Positions 18,285 through 26,556 of a DNA stretch of 64,000 bases are shown piece after piece. The first letter of the stretch is position 1; every line of letters starts with the position of its first letter. The DNA comes from Streptomyces sp. TSRI0107 (GTDB taxonomy: Bacteria; Actinomycetota; Actinomycetes; Streptomycetales; Streptomycetaceae): positions 62,001-126,000 of the forward strand of contig NZ_LIVZ01000007.1 in assembly GCF_001905845.1 (NCBI RefSeq), read 5' to 3'. Made by a program: the position numbers and the translations under genes. The notes below the pieces were generated by a model. The model saw only the letters and a list, made by a program, of their open reading frames with translations, was not told where the DNA came from and searched no databases.

Positions 18285-18883
18285 CGGTCGGCCCCCCGGC
18301 TGCCGAGCAGGCGCTCGACGTACTTGGCGATCACGTCCACCTCGAGGTTGACCGGGTCGCCGGGCCGCTTGTGGCCGAGCGTGGTCAGGGCGAGGGTGGT
18401 CGGGATGAGGCTGACGGTGAAGTAGTCGGGGCCGGCTTCCACCACGGTGAGGCTGATGCCGTCGACGGTGATGGAGCCCTTCTCGACGACGTAGCGGGCG
18501 AGGTCGGCGGGGAGGGAGATCTTCACGATCTCCCAGTTCTCGGAGGGGGTGCGTTCGAGGACCGTGCCGGTGCCGTCGACGTGGCCCTGCACGATGTGGC
18601 CGCCGAGGCGGGCGCCGACGGCGGTGGGCCGCTCGAGGTTGACGCGGGAGCCGACGGTGAGGACGCCCAGGCTGGAGCGCTTCAGGGTCTCGGCCATGAC
18701 GTCGGCGGTGAACTCGTCGCCCTCGTGGTCGACGACCGTGAGGCAGACGCCGTTGACGGCGATGGAGTCGCCGTGCTTGGCGCCCTCGGTGACGACGGGG
18801 CCGCGCAGGCGGAAGCGACAGGCGTCGTCGAGGTTCTCGACGGCGGTGACCTCGCCCAGCTCTTCGACGATTCCGGTGAACAC
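18281..18883 (-). CDS. ribE: Riboflavin synthase, alpha subunit
   Basis: 200 residues, two similar lumazine-binding barrels (1-95 and 96-195), starting VFTGIVEELGEV. It dismutates two lumazines to riboflavin and the ribityl precursor. SIAVNGVCLTV in the first and SITVDGISLTV in the second repeat are the family hallmarks. GTG 18883 follows AGGAGGAC. First gene behind the FMN riboswitch. Also called ribC in some Streptomyces annotations. Confidence 0.96.
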   Translation of the reverse strand: MFTGIVEELGEVTAVENLDDACRFRLRGPVVTEGAKHGDSIAVNGVCLTVVDHEGDEFTADVMAETLKRSSLGVLTVGSRVNLERPTAVGARLGGHIVQGHVDGTGTVLERTPSENWEIVKISLPADLARYVVEKGSITVDGISLTVVEAGPDYFTVSLIPTTLALTTLGHKRPGDPVNLEVDVIAKYVERLLGSRGADR

Positions 18884-18971
18884 TTCCCGGGTCCTCCTGC
18901 CTCTTCGGGCACGGACTCCGGGGCTGTCGATGACGACAGAAAGTACGGGCGACGACACCGGGAGCGACGCC

Positions 18972-18997
18972 GACAAAAACCCGTCCCGAAAGGGACG
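18972..18997 (-). terminator. Riboswitch expression platform: intrinsic terminator
   Basis: On the minus strand the hairpin CGTCCC-TTTC-GGGACG (18982-18997) is followed by GGTTTTTGT. It lies between the FMN aptamer and ribE. A U-tract is unusual in this genome and points to transcription attenuation when FMN is bound. Confidence 0.85.
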
Positions 18998-19033
18998 AGC
19001 CAATACGGCGGCGCGCACGAATGCCCGCCCGCC

Positions 19034-19160
19034 GCGCACTGCCTCCCATCCGGACTTTAACCGTCGGTCCAGGAATTTCACCTGGTCAACCGGCCGCTGG
19101 AGGCGACCGGGTCGCGGACTGTAACCGCCGGTTCGGACTTTCACCGACCCCGGAGTGCGC
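19034..19160 (-). promoter_or_regulatory. FMN riboswitch (RFN element)
   Basis: On the minus strand a complete RFN aptamer is readable: P1 formed by GCGCACT (19154-19160) and AGTGCGC (19034-19040), the GGTCGGTGAAAGTCCG and ACCGGCGGTTACAGTCCGC conserved blocks, a variable arm, then the CCTGGACCGACGGT and AAAGTCCGGATGGGAG blocks. FMN binding shuts down the downstream ribE-ribM-ribAB-ribH operon. The following 493-bp gene-free interval holds only this element, its terminator and the divergent chitinase promoter. Confidence 0.97.
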
Positions 19161-19303
19161 TGCTACTGGTACAGGGCCAGTTTGCCACGCCCGATCGACG
19201 TCCATACGGGCGAGCGGTGTGGGGTGGCTCACAGCGCGCCCGTATGGACATTCCGAGCGTTTCCGGTAACGCCAACTCCCCCGTTCTCACCCGCACTTCA
19301 GAT

Positions 19304-19346
19304 TGGTCCATACCTATTGACTCACTGGTCTAGTCCTCTCTAGGGT
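19304..19346 (+). promoter_or_regulatory. Second chitinase promoter with paired 12-bp repeats (DasR-type dre site)
   Basis: The same architecture as at 4548: TGGTCCATACCT (19304-19315), -35 TTGACT (19317-19322), TGGTCTAGTCCT (19326-19337) and -10 TAGGGT (19341-19346, 18-bp spacing). The second repeat is identical to the one in front of the first chitinase. Joint control by chitin/GlcNAc through DasR is the established reading of such sites in Streptomyces. Confidence 0.85.
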
Positions 19347-19376
19347 CTGCGCAACTTCCGTGGAGAGGAACCGACT

Positions 19377-21722
19377 GTGCTGTCCCCCTCACGTCACCGG
19401 GCCAGACCCGCCCTGCTCGCGGCCGCCGGGGCCGTCGCGGGTCTGCTGCTCGCCGGCCTCCCGGCGACCGTCTCGCACGCCGCCGACCAGGAGTCCTGTC
19501 GCCCCGACGGCCTCTACAAGACCCCCGGCGTCGACGTCCCCTACTGCTCCGTCTACGACGCCGACGGCCGGGAGAAGATGGGCGCCGACCACCAGCGCCG
19601 GGTGATCGGCTACTTCACCGGCTGGCGTACCGGCAAGGACGGCACGCCCGCGTACCTGGCCTCGGACATCCCGTGGGACAAGGTCACCCATCTCAACTAC
19701 GCCTTCGCCCACATCGACGGCGGCAACAAGATCTCCGTCGGCGCGGACGGCCCCACGAACGCGGCCACCGGCATGACCTGGCCGGGGGTCAGTGGCGCGG
19801 AGATGGACCCGGAGTTCTCCTACAAGGGCCACTTCAACCTGCTGAGCAAGTTCAAGAAGCAGCACCCGAACGTCAAGACGCTGGTCTCCGTGGGCGGCTG
19901 GGCCGAGACCGGCGGCTACTTCGACGACAGCGGCAAGCGCGTGAACTCCGGCGGGTTCTACTCGATGGCCACCAACGCCGACGGCTCGGTCAACCAGGCC
20001 GGCATCGACACCTTCGCCGACTCGGCGGTCGCCTTCATCCGCAAGTACGGCTTCAACGGCGTCGACATCGACTACGAGTACCCGACCACCATGAAGGACG
20101 CGGGCAACCCGCTCGACTGGTCCTTCGCCAACGCCCGCCGCGCGGGTCTGGTCAAGGGCTACGCGGCGCTGATGAAGACCCTGCGGGAGAAGCTGGACCG
20201 CGCGGGCGCCGCGGACGGCAGGCACTACCTGCTGACGGTGGCGGCCCCCTCGTCCGGCTACCTGCTGCGCGGCATGGAGACCTTCCAGGTCCAGAAGTAC
20301 CTGGACTACGTCAACATCATGTCGTACGACCTGCACGGCGCCTGGAACGAGTACGTCGGCCCGAACGCCTCCCTCTTCGACGACGGCAAGGACGCGGAAC
20401 TCGCGGCGGCGAACGTCTACGGCAGCCAGCAGTACGGCGGCATCGGCTACCTGAACACCGACTGGGCGTACCACTACTTCCGCGGCTCCATGCCGGCCGG
20501 CCGGATCAACATCGGCCTGCCCTACTACACGCGCGGCTTCAAGAACGTCCAGGGCGGCACGGACGGCCTGTGGGGCAAGGCCGCCGCCACCACCTGCCCG
20601 GCCGGCTCCGGCCTGACCAAGTGCGGTGACGGCGCGGTCGGCATCGACAACCTGTGGCACGACAAGGACGACAACGGCAAGGAGTCCCCGGCCGGCTCCA
20701 ACCCGATGTGGCACGCGAAGAACCTGGAGAAGGGCATCGTCGGGGACTACCTGACGAAGTACGGCTTCCCCGCCGACACCCGGCTCACCGGCACCTACGC
20801 CCGCAAGTACGACTCCACCCTGGTCGCGCCGTGGCTGTGGAACGCCGAGAAGAAGGTGTTCCTCTCCACCGAGGACGAGCAGTCGGTGGCCGCCAAGGCC
20901 GACTACGTCGTGGACCGCGGCATCGGCGGCACGATGATCTGGGAGCTGGCGGGCGACTACGGCTGGAACGCGGCCAAGGGCCAGTACGAGCCCGGCTCCA
21001 CGCTCACCTCGCTGATGTACGACAAGTTCAAGTCGGCCGCCCCGTACGGCGCGAAGGTCTCGAACAAGGAGCTGCCCGCCAAGGCCGTCGACATCGGCGT
21101 GGAGTTCGGGGAGTTCAAGCTCGGCGACTCCAACTACCCGATCACGCCCAAGGTGAAGATCACCAACAACACGAAGACGACGCTGCCGGGCGGTACGGAG
21201 TTCCAGTTCGACTACTCCACCGCGGCCCCGGCCAACGCCTCCGACCAGTCGGGCTTCGGCACCAAGGTGATCAGCAGCGACCACACCGGGAACAACGTCG
21301 GCGGGCTGAAGGGCGACTTCCACCGCGTCTCGCTGAAGCTGCCGGCCTGGCAGTCGCTGGCGCCCGGCGCGTCCGTGGAGCTGTCGTTCAACTATTACCT
21401 GCCGGTGTCCACCCCGTGGAACTGGACGGTGAACATCGCCGGCACGACGTACGCGCTCGCCGGGAACCTGGCCCGTGGCACCACGGTCGTGGAGCCGGGC
21501 TCGGGCACCACGCCCACGCCGGACCCGACGAACCCGACCCCGACACCGACCCCGACGCCCGGCGCCTGCACCGCCCCGGCGTGGAACGCCGGCTCGGAGT
21601 ACGGCGGCGGCTCGACGGTGTCCCACAAGTCCCACACGTGGAAGGCCAAGTGGTGGACGAAGGGCGAGGAGCCCGGCACCACCGGCGAATGGGGGGTCTG
21701 GCAGGACCTGGGCGCCTGCTGA
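19377..21722 (+). CDS. chiE: Secreted multidomain GH18 chitinase with chitin-binding domain
   Basis: 781 residues from GTG 19377 (GGAGAGGA site). Signal peptide to about residue 36 (SHAADQ). The GH18 domain spans about 74-570; the catalytic motif reads GVDIDYEYP with acid Glu234, and SVGGW is at 171-175. A beta-sandwich of about 115 residues (590-705, VKITNNTKTTLPGG) precedes a Pro/Thr linker (PTPTPTP) and a C-terminal CBM5/12 chitin-binding domain (731-781; the WNAGSEYGGGSTVSHKSHTW type). It is thus better suited to crystalline chitin than the single-domain chitinase at 4665. Symbol by synteny with S. coelicolor, from memory. Confidence 0.92.
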   Translation: MLSPSRHRARPALLAAAGAVAGLLLAGLPATVSHAADQESCRPDGLYKTPGVDVPYCSVYDADGREKMGADHQRRVIGYFTGWRTGKDGTPAYLASDIPWDKVTHLNYAFAHIDGGNKISVGADGPTNAATGMTWPGVSGAEMDPEFSYKGHFNLLSKFKKQHPNVKTLVSVGGWAETGGYFDDSGKRVNSGGFYSMATNADGSVNQAGIDTFADSAVAFIRKYGFNGVDIDYEYPTTMKDAGNPLDWSFANARRAGLVKGYAALMKTLREKLDRAGAADGRHYLLTVAAPSSGYLLRGMETFQVQKYLDYVNIMSYDLHGAWNEYVGPNASLFDDGKDAELAAANVYGSQQYGGIGYLNTDWAYHYFRGSMPAGRINIGLPYYTRGFKNVQGGTDGLWGKAAATTCPAGSGLTKCGDGAVGIDNLWHDKDDNGKESPAGSNPMWHAKNLEKGIVGDYLTKYGFPADTRLTGTYARKYDSTLVAPWLWNAEKKVFLSTEDEQSVAAKADYVVDRGIGGTMIWELAGDYGWNAAKGQYEPGSTLTSLMYDKFKSAAPYGAKVSNKELPAKAVDIGVEFGEFKLGDSNYPITPKVKITNNTKTTLPGGTEFQFDYSTAAPANASDQSGFGTKVISSDHTGNNVGGLKGDFHRVSLKLPAWQSLAPGASVELSFNYYLPVSTPWNWTVNIAGTTYALAGNLARGTTVVEPGSGTTPTPDPTNPTPTPTPTPGACTAPAWNAGSEYGGGSTVSHKSHTWKAKWWTKGEEPGTTGEWGVWQDLGAC

Positions 21723-21737
21723 TCCCGGACGGACGGG

Positions 21738-21775
21738 CCCGGCGGCGGTGACGACGGCCCTTGCCCGCCGCCGGG
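21738..21775 (+). terminator. Hairpin after the multidomain chitinase
   Basis: Perfect 11-bp stem CCCGGCGGCGG / CCGCCGCCGGG with a 16-nt loop, 15 bp past the stop codon. Confidence 0.7.
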
Positions 21776-21846
21776 TCTCACCAGAGCCACCCCGCACCAC
21801 CCTGCCGGAGCGCCGCGCGGCGTACCGCTCTGGCAGGGTGATCGTC

Positions 21847-22734
21847 ATGACGAGCGCGATCGCCGACGAGTTCGAACTCCACCGGGGCCGGCTGTTCGGG
21901 CTGGCCTACCGTCTGCTCGGCTCCGCCGACGAGGCCGAGGACGCCGTCCAGGACGCCTATCTGCGCTTCAGCGGCACCGACCGCGCGCGGATCGAACAGC
22001 CGGGGGCCTGGCTCGCCAAGGTCGTCACCAATCTCTGCCTCAACCGGCTGACGTCCGCCAGGGCCCGGCGCGAGCAGTACGCCGGGCCCTGGCTGCCGGA
22101 ACCCGTGGGCACCGCCGACGGCACCCTCGGGCCACTGGAGTCGGCCGAACAGCGGGACGCCGTGTCCATGGCACTGCTGGTGCTGCTGGAACGGCTCACG
22201 CCGGCCGAACGGGCGGTGTACGTGCTGCGGGAGGCGTTCGGATACGGCCACCGGGAGATCGCCGAGGTGCTGGAGCTGGGCGAGGCGAACTGCCGGCAGC
22301 TGTACCGGCGGGCGGTACGGCGGGTCGCGGCGCGGGAACGCCGGTTCGAACCGGAACCCGAGCGGCAGCGGGAGCTGGTCGCGTCCTTCCTCACCGCCGC
22401 GCGCGAGGGCGATCTGGGCGGCCTGGAGAAGCTGCTCTCCGCCGACGTGACCTGGTGGAGCGACGGCGGGGGCAAGGTCTCCGCGGCCCGGCGGCCGCTC
22501 GAGGGCCGCGAGAAGGTGCTGCGCTTCCTCGCGGGCGGCTCGCAGCGGTTCGCGGCCGGGTTCACCTACACGCTCGTCGAGGTCAACGGCGGGAGCGCGC
22601 TCGCCGCGTGGGCGGACGGGACGCTGGTCGCCGTGGTGTCCTTCGAGTCCGCGGACGGACTGATCACCGAGGCGTGGGCCGTGGTCAACCCGGACAAACT
22701 GGCCTTCGTAGGGCGCCAGCTCGCTCACCGGTAG
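21847..22734 (+). CDS. ECF RNA polymerase sigma factor, ECF41 (SigJ) type
   Basis: 295 residues. Sigma-2 (residues 8-75; YRLLGSADEAEDAVQDAYLR) and sigma-4 (about 110-165; LTPAERAVYVLREAFGYGHREI) are followed by a SnoaL-like C-terminal extension. Three signatures of the ECF41 group are all present: WLPEP in the linker (about 82), DGGGK, and NPDKL near the C-terminus. In this group no anti-sigma factor is used; the extension regulates the sigma factor itself. The next gene encodes the expected oxidoreductase partner. ATG 21847 is chosen over GTG 21838 by family fit. Confidence 0.92.
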   Translation: MTSAIADEFELHRGRLFGLAYRLLGSADEAEDAVQDAYLRFSGTDRARIEQPGAWLAKVVTNLCLNRLTSARARREQYAGPWLPEPVGTADGTLGPLESAEQRDAVSMALLVLLERLTPAERAVYVLREAFGYGHREIAEVLELGEANCRQLYRRAVRRVAARERRFEPEPERQRELVASFLTAAREGDLGGLEKLLSADVTWWSDGGGKVSAARRPLEGREKVLRFLAGGSQRFAAGFTYTLVEVNGGSALAAWADGTLVAVVSFESADGLITEAWAVVNPDKLAFVGRQLAHR

Positions 22735-22739
22735 GCGGT

Positions 22740-22767
22740 TGTCACATTCCGCGGGGGCTGCCCGGTC
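22740..22767 (+). promoter_or_regulatory. Probable ECF41-dependent promoter of the oxidoreductase gene
   Basis: TGTCACA (22740-22746), 16 bp, then CGGTC (22763-22767). This closely matches the published ECF41 target pattern (TGTCACA, about 16 bp, CGTC), known in front of the partner gene. It starts 6 bp after the sigma gene stop. Confidence 0.7.
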
Positions 22768-22820
22768 TCCAATGCGGAGGCGTTCCGGCCGGGAGCGCCC
22801 CGCGTGAAGGGACCGACAGC

Positions 22821-23570
22821 ATGACCACGATCCTGGTGACCGGCGGTACCGGAACCCTCGGCCGGCTCGTCACGGAGCGGCTGCGGGCGGACGGACACGA
22901 GGTGCGGGTGCTCAGCCGGCACGCCCAGCCGTACGCCGTCGACCTGCGGGCGGGCGGTGGCGCGCTGGACGCGGCGCTGGCGGGAGTGGACACGGTCGTG
23001 CACTGCGCGAGCTCCCCGCGCGGCGGCGACGAACAGGCGGCCGGTCACCTGATCGCGGCGGCCCGGCGGGCGGGCGTCGGCCATCTGCTCTACATCTCGA
23101 TCGTCGGCGTCGACCGGGTGCCGTACGGCTACTACCGGTCCAAGCTCGCCGTCGAGCGGCTGGTCGAGGAGTCGGGGATCGGCTGGACCGTGCTGCGGGC
23201 GACCCAGTTCCACGATCTGCTGGTCCAGGTGTTCCAGGCGCTCGCCAAGCCGCCGGTGATGGCGCTGCCGGCCGGGGTGCCGGACCAGCCGATCGCGGTG
23301 GCGGAGGTCGCCGACCGGCTGGCGGAACTCGCCCTCGGCGGACCGGCCGGGCGGGTCCCGGACATGGGCGGACCCGAGGTGCGGTCGCTGGAGTCCCTGG
23401 CCCGGGCGTACCTGGCGGCGACGGGGCGCCGGCGACGGCTGCTGCGGGTGCCGCTGTGGGGCTCCGCGTACCGCGCCTTCCGCGCGGGCGGCCATCTCAC
23501 GCCCGGACGGGCGGTGGGCAAGGGCACGTTCGAGGAGTACCTGGCGGCCCGCTTCGGGAGCGGCCGGTAG
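22821..23570 (+). CDS. NAD(P)-binding NmrA/SDR-type protein, partner of ECF41
   Basis: 249 residues, atypical short-chain dehydrogenase of the NmrA/epimerase group. The Rossmann signature TGGTGTLG is at residues 7-14, and the YYRSK pair (Tyr-x-x-x-Lys-like, about 110-115) follows ISIVGVDRVPYG. ECF41 loci typically carry a carboxymuconolactone decarboxylase, oxidoreductase or epimerase under the sigma factor's control, so this is the expected target. Substrate unknown. Confidence 0.85.
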   Translation: MTTILVTGGTGTLGRLVTERLRADGHEVRVLSRHAQPYAVDLRAGGGALDAALAGVDTVVHCASSPRGGDEQAAGHLIAAARRAGVGHLLYISIVGVDRVPYGYYRSKLAVERLVEESGIGWTVLRATQFHDLLVQVFQALAKPPVMALPAGVPDQPIAVAEVADRLAELALGGPAGRVPDMGGPEVRSLESLARAYLAATGRRRRLLRVPLWGSAYRAFRAGGHLTPGRAVGKGTFEEYLAARFGSGR

Positions 23571-23588
23571 GCCGGCCGGCCCGTACGG

Positions 23589-25175
23589 TCATCTCTCCGG
23601 CGGTGTGAACAGCTCGTCCTGGGCGCGGTCCCGCGCGGTCAGCAGCGCGCCGCGCAGCACCGCGCCGCCGCCGAGGACACTCGTCCGCACCTCGGTCGCC
23701 AGCGGCGACATCCGCCGGACCCGCGCCTGAACCCGAGCGGCCAGCTCCGCTCCCCCGGCCTGCCCGATCTCGCCCCCGAGCACCACACAGCCCGGATCCA
23801 GCACAGCGGCGACGGAGGCGACCCCGACGGCGATCCGGTCGGCGAGGGCGTCGAGAAAACGAGCCCCGGGGTCCGAGGGACCGCCCGCACCGGCGCCGGG
23901 ATCACCGGCCTCGCCTCCCCCGACGGCCGTCGGCGCAGTTGCCGGGGAACCCGGCGCCCCGGCCTGACCCCGACCGCCGACCGACGCACTCGCCGGCAGG
24001 CCCGCCGCGCGGGGCCCGGCTCCCACCGCGTTCCCGGCGCCCCGGCCGGGACCGGGCACCACTCCGTTCGCGGCTCCCGGATCGCCCCCGGCGCCACTCA
24101 CGGAATCCGCCCCGGCACCGGCCGAACCCTCGGAGCCCGAACCCCGCCCGGCTCCCGCCACCCCCTCGGCGCCTCGGCCGGAGCCGGGGCTCGCCGTATC
24201 CCCGGAGCCGGGGCCGGACCCGACACCCGCCGCGCCCCCGGAGCCCGGCCCGGGGCCGAAGCCCGGCCCGCCCCCGAGCCCGCGCACCGCCGCTCCCACC
24301 AGCTCCGCCGCCCACGGGCCGGCGCCCGCGTGGGGCGCGGTCAGCCCGTGCCGCAGCGCGAGGCTCTCGATGGCCGACGCGCCCGCCAGGGAGTGGAAGC
24401 CGCCCTCGCAGTCCGTCGCCGACGGCAGGCCGCTCGTCCCCGGTACCGGCAGGAAGCCGATCTCGCCGGTGCCGCCGGAGGCGCCGCGGCGGAGGTTGCC
24501 GTCGAGGACGACCGCCGCGCCGGTGCCGTGGCCGAGCCAGAGCAGGACGAAGGTGTCGCGGTCTCGGGCGGCGCCGTCGCGCTGTTCGGCCAGGGCCGCG
24601 AGGTTGGTCTCGTTCTCGACGATGACGCGGGCCTCGGGGAGCCGTTCCTGGAGCGCGGCGACGAGGCGGCGGTGCCAGGCGGGCAGGCCGGTCGAGTCGC
24701 GCAGCTCGCCGGTCGCGGGGTCGATCAGTCCGGGCGCGCCGATCCCGACGGTGTGCAGCCGGTCCGCGCCGGCCTCCTTGGCGACCCGCTCGACGAGGGC
24801 GACCGCCTGTTCCACCGCGGGCCCGGTCCCGGTGCCGTCGCCGATCGGCACGGACGCCTCGGCGAGCACCCGGCCGAGCAGGTCGGAGACGACCACGCTG
24901 ACGCTCTCGGTGCGCACGTCGAGCGCGGCGAGGTGGGCGCGGTCGGCGACGATGCCGTACAGCCTGGCGTTGGGGCCGCGCCGCTGCTCGCCCGCCTCAC
25001 CGACCACGGCGACGAGTCCGGCGGCGGTGAGGCGTTCGACGAGGTCGGCGACGGACGGCCGGGACAGTCCGGTCAGCTGTTTCAACTGCCCCGCCGTCAA
25101 CGGGCCCTCCTGCTGGAGCAGGCGCAGGGCGAGCCGGTCGTTGATGGCCCGGGCGGTGCTCGGGGATGCGGGCAT
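23589..25175 (-). CDS. ROK family transcriptional regulator with large low-complexity insert
   Basis: 528 residues versus about 390-410 for the family. N-terminal winged HTH (10-65; LTAGQLKQLTGLSRPSVADL). ROK domain from about 75; GIGAPGLIDP and the ENETNLAALAE stretch are conserved. Instead of the usual CxCGxxGC zinc motif there is only a single Cys in TDCEGGFHSLAG. A roughly 140-residue Gly/Ala/Pro/Ser-rich insert interrupts the domain before ARFLDALADR, after which VLDPGCVVLGGEIG completes the fold. ATG 25175 follows GGGAGGAT. It probably represses the divergent MFS gene in response to a sugar. Confidence 0.88.
   Translation of the reverse strand: MPASPSTARAINDRLALRLLQQEGPLTAGQLKQLTGLSRPSVADLVERLTAAGLVAVVGEAGEQRRGPNARLYGIVADRAHLAALDVRTESVSVVVSDLLGRVLAEASVPIGDGTGTGPAVEQAVALVERVAKEAGADRLHTVGIGAPGLIDPATGELRDSTGLPAWHRRLVAALQERLPEARVIVENETNLAALAEQRDGAARDRDTFVLLWLGHGTGAAVVLDGNLRRGASGGTGEIGFLPVPGTSGLPSATDCEGGFHSLAGASAIESLALRHGLTAPHAGAGPWAAELVGAAVRGLGGGPGFGPGPGSGGAAGVGSGPGSGDTASPGSGRGAEGVAGAGRGSGSEGSAGAGADSVSGAGGDPGAANGVVPGPGRGAGNAVGAGPRAAGLPASASVGGRGQAGAPGSPATAPTAVGGGEAGDPGAGAGGPSDPGARFLDALADRIAVGVASVAAVLDPGCVVLGGEIGQAGGAELAARVQARVRRMSPLATEVRTSVLGGGAVLRGALLTARDRAQDELFTPPER
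23866..24285 (-). repeat. Low-complexity Gly/Pro/Ser/Ala-coding insert inside the ROK gene
   Basis: About 420 bp of degenerate short repeats coding for strings such as GPGPGSGG and GAGRGSGSEG. It sits between two helices of the ROK domain and preserves the reading frame. Repeats of this kind expand by slippage; the insert may be a flexible surface loop. Confidence 0.75.
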
Positions 25176-25235
25176 GCCGGGATCCTCCCAGACGGTCGGG
25201 CCCGCGCTGCGGGCGGTCATGAGAATACGCCCTAT

Positions 25236-25258
25236 CTATCAGGCAGGCTTCCTGATAG
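25236..25258. promoter_or_regulatory. Inverted repeat CTATCAGG-N7-CCTGATAG (operator)
   Basis: A perfect 8+8 bp inverted repeat in the divergent region between the ROK regulator and the MFS transporter. AT-rich half-sites of this form stand out in GC-rich DNA and fit a ROK operator for both genes. Confidence 0.7.
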
Positions 25259-25344
25259 TTTACGGCCGCAGAAACGGCGCCCCCGCGAAGGGCGGCGGCG
25301 GCACGGCGCGGATGGCGCGAACACGCCCGGGGAGGGGCCCGACA

Positions 25345-26556
25345 ATGAGTGAAGTGGTCTACGAGCAACGCGTCGTGCGGCGCGCCCGTTACGCCGTGGC
25401 CGCCGTGTTCACCGTGCACGGGGCGGTCACCGGCTCGTTCGCGACCCGGGTGCCGTGGATCCAGGACCACGCCGGTGTGAGCGCGGGCCAGCTCGGCCTC
25501 GCCCTCGCCTTCCCCGCGCTCGGCGCGTCCGTGGCGATGCCGCTCGCGGGCTGGTTCAGCCACCGCTTCGGCGCCCGTACGGCCCTGCGCGGGCTGCTGG
25601 CGCTGTGGACGCTGTCGCTGACCCTGCCCGCCCTCGCCCCGAACCTGGCCACGCTCTGTCTGGCCCTGTTCGTCTACGGCGCCACGGCCGGCATGTCGGA
25701 CGTGGCGATGAACGCCCTGGGCGTGGAGGTGGAGAACCGCCTCGACCGGTCGATCATGTCCGGCCTGCACGGCATGTGGAGCGCGGGCGCCCTGCTGGGC
25801 TCGGCGGCCGGCACGCTCGCCGCGCACCTCGGCTCCGACGCCCGGCTGCACCACACGCTGGCGGCCGGTGTGCTGACCGTGGCCGGCCTGGTGGCCTGCG
25901 GCTGGGTGCTGGACCTCCAGCCCGCCGAGGACGAGGAGCCGCCGCCCCGGTTCGCGCTGCCGCCCCGCTCGGCGGTGCTGATCGGCGCGGTCGGGTTCTG
26001 CGCGGTGTTCGCGGAGGGGGCGAGCCTGGACTGGTCGGCGGTGTATCTCCGTGACGAGCTGGGCACCTCGGCCGGTCTCGCGGCGGCCTGCACGACCGGG
26101 TTCACGTTCACCATGGCGGTCGCCCGGATCGCGGGCGACAAGGTGGTGGACCGTTTCGGCGCGGTGCGGACGGTCCGCTGGGGCGGCGTGCTGGCGACCC
26201 TCGGCGGTCTGCTGATCGTCGTCGGCGGGCATCCGGCGGTGGCGATGTCCGGGTTCGCCCTGATGGGGCTGGGCATCGCCGTGGTGGTGCCGCTGTGCTT
26301 CGCGGCGGCGGGCCGCAGCGGCTCGAACCCCAGCCTGGCCATCGCGGGCGTCGCCACGATCACCTACACCTCGGGGCTGGTCGCCCCGAGCGCGATCGGC
26401 GGGCTCGCCCAGCTGACCAGCCTGGTGGTGTCGTTCGGGCTGGTCACCGTGCTGTCCTGCGGGCTCGCCGTCTTCGCCGGCGTGCTGCGGTCCGGTGACC
26501 GGGGCCGCCCGAAGGTCAGCGCTGCGGACGCAGCAGTTCCCGGCCCGCGGCCCTGA
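25345..26556 (+). CDS. MFS transporter
   Basis: 403 residues with about 12 transmembrane helices. Segments SHRFGARTALRG (loop 2-3) and DKVVDRFGAVRT (loop 8-9) are the MFS loop motifs. The overall pattern (TRVPWIQDHAGVSAGQLG at the start) resembles the YbjJ/inner-membrane group of MFS proteins found beside ROK and DeoR regulators. ATG 25345 follows GGGGAGGGG. Substrate unknown, a sugar is likely from the ROK context. The 3' end overlaps the convergent thioesterase gene by 41 bp. Confidence 0.87.
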   Translation: MSEVVYEQRVVRRARYAVAAVFTVHGAVTGSFATRVPWIQDHAGVSAGQLGLALAFPALGASVAMPLAGWFSHRFGARTALRGLLALWTLSLTLPALAPNLATLCLALFVYGATAGMSDVAMNALGVEVENRLDRSIMSGLHGMWSAGALLGSAAGTLAAHLGSDARLHHTLAAGVLTVAGLVACGWVLDLQPAEDEEPPPRFALPPRSAVLIGAVGFCAVFAEGASLDWSAVYLRDELGTSAGLAAACTTGFTFTMAVARIAGDKVVDRFGAVRTVRWGGVLATLGGLLIVVGGHPAVAMSGFALMGLGIAVVVPLCFAAAGRSGSNPSLAIAGVATITYTSGLVAPSAIGGLAQLTSLVVSFGLVTVLSCGLAVFAGVLRSGDRGRPKVSAADAAVPGPRP

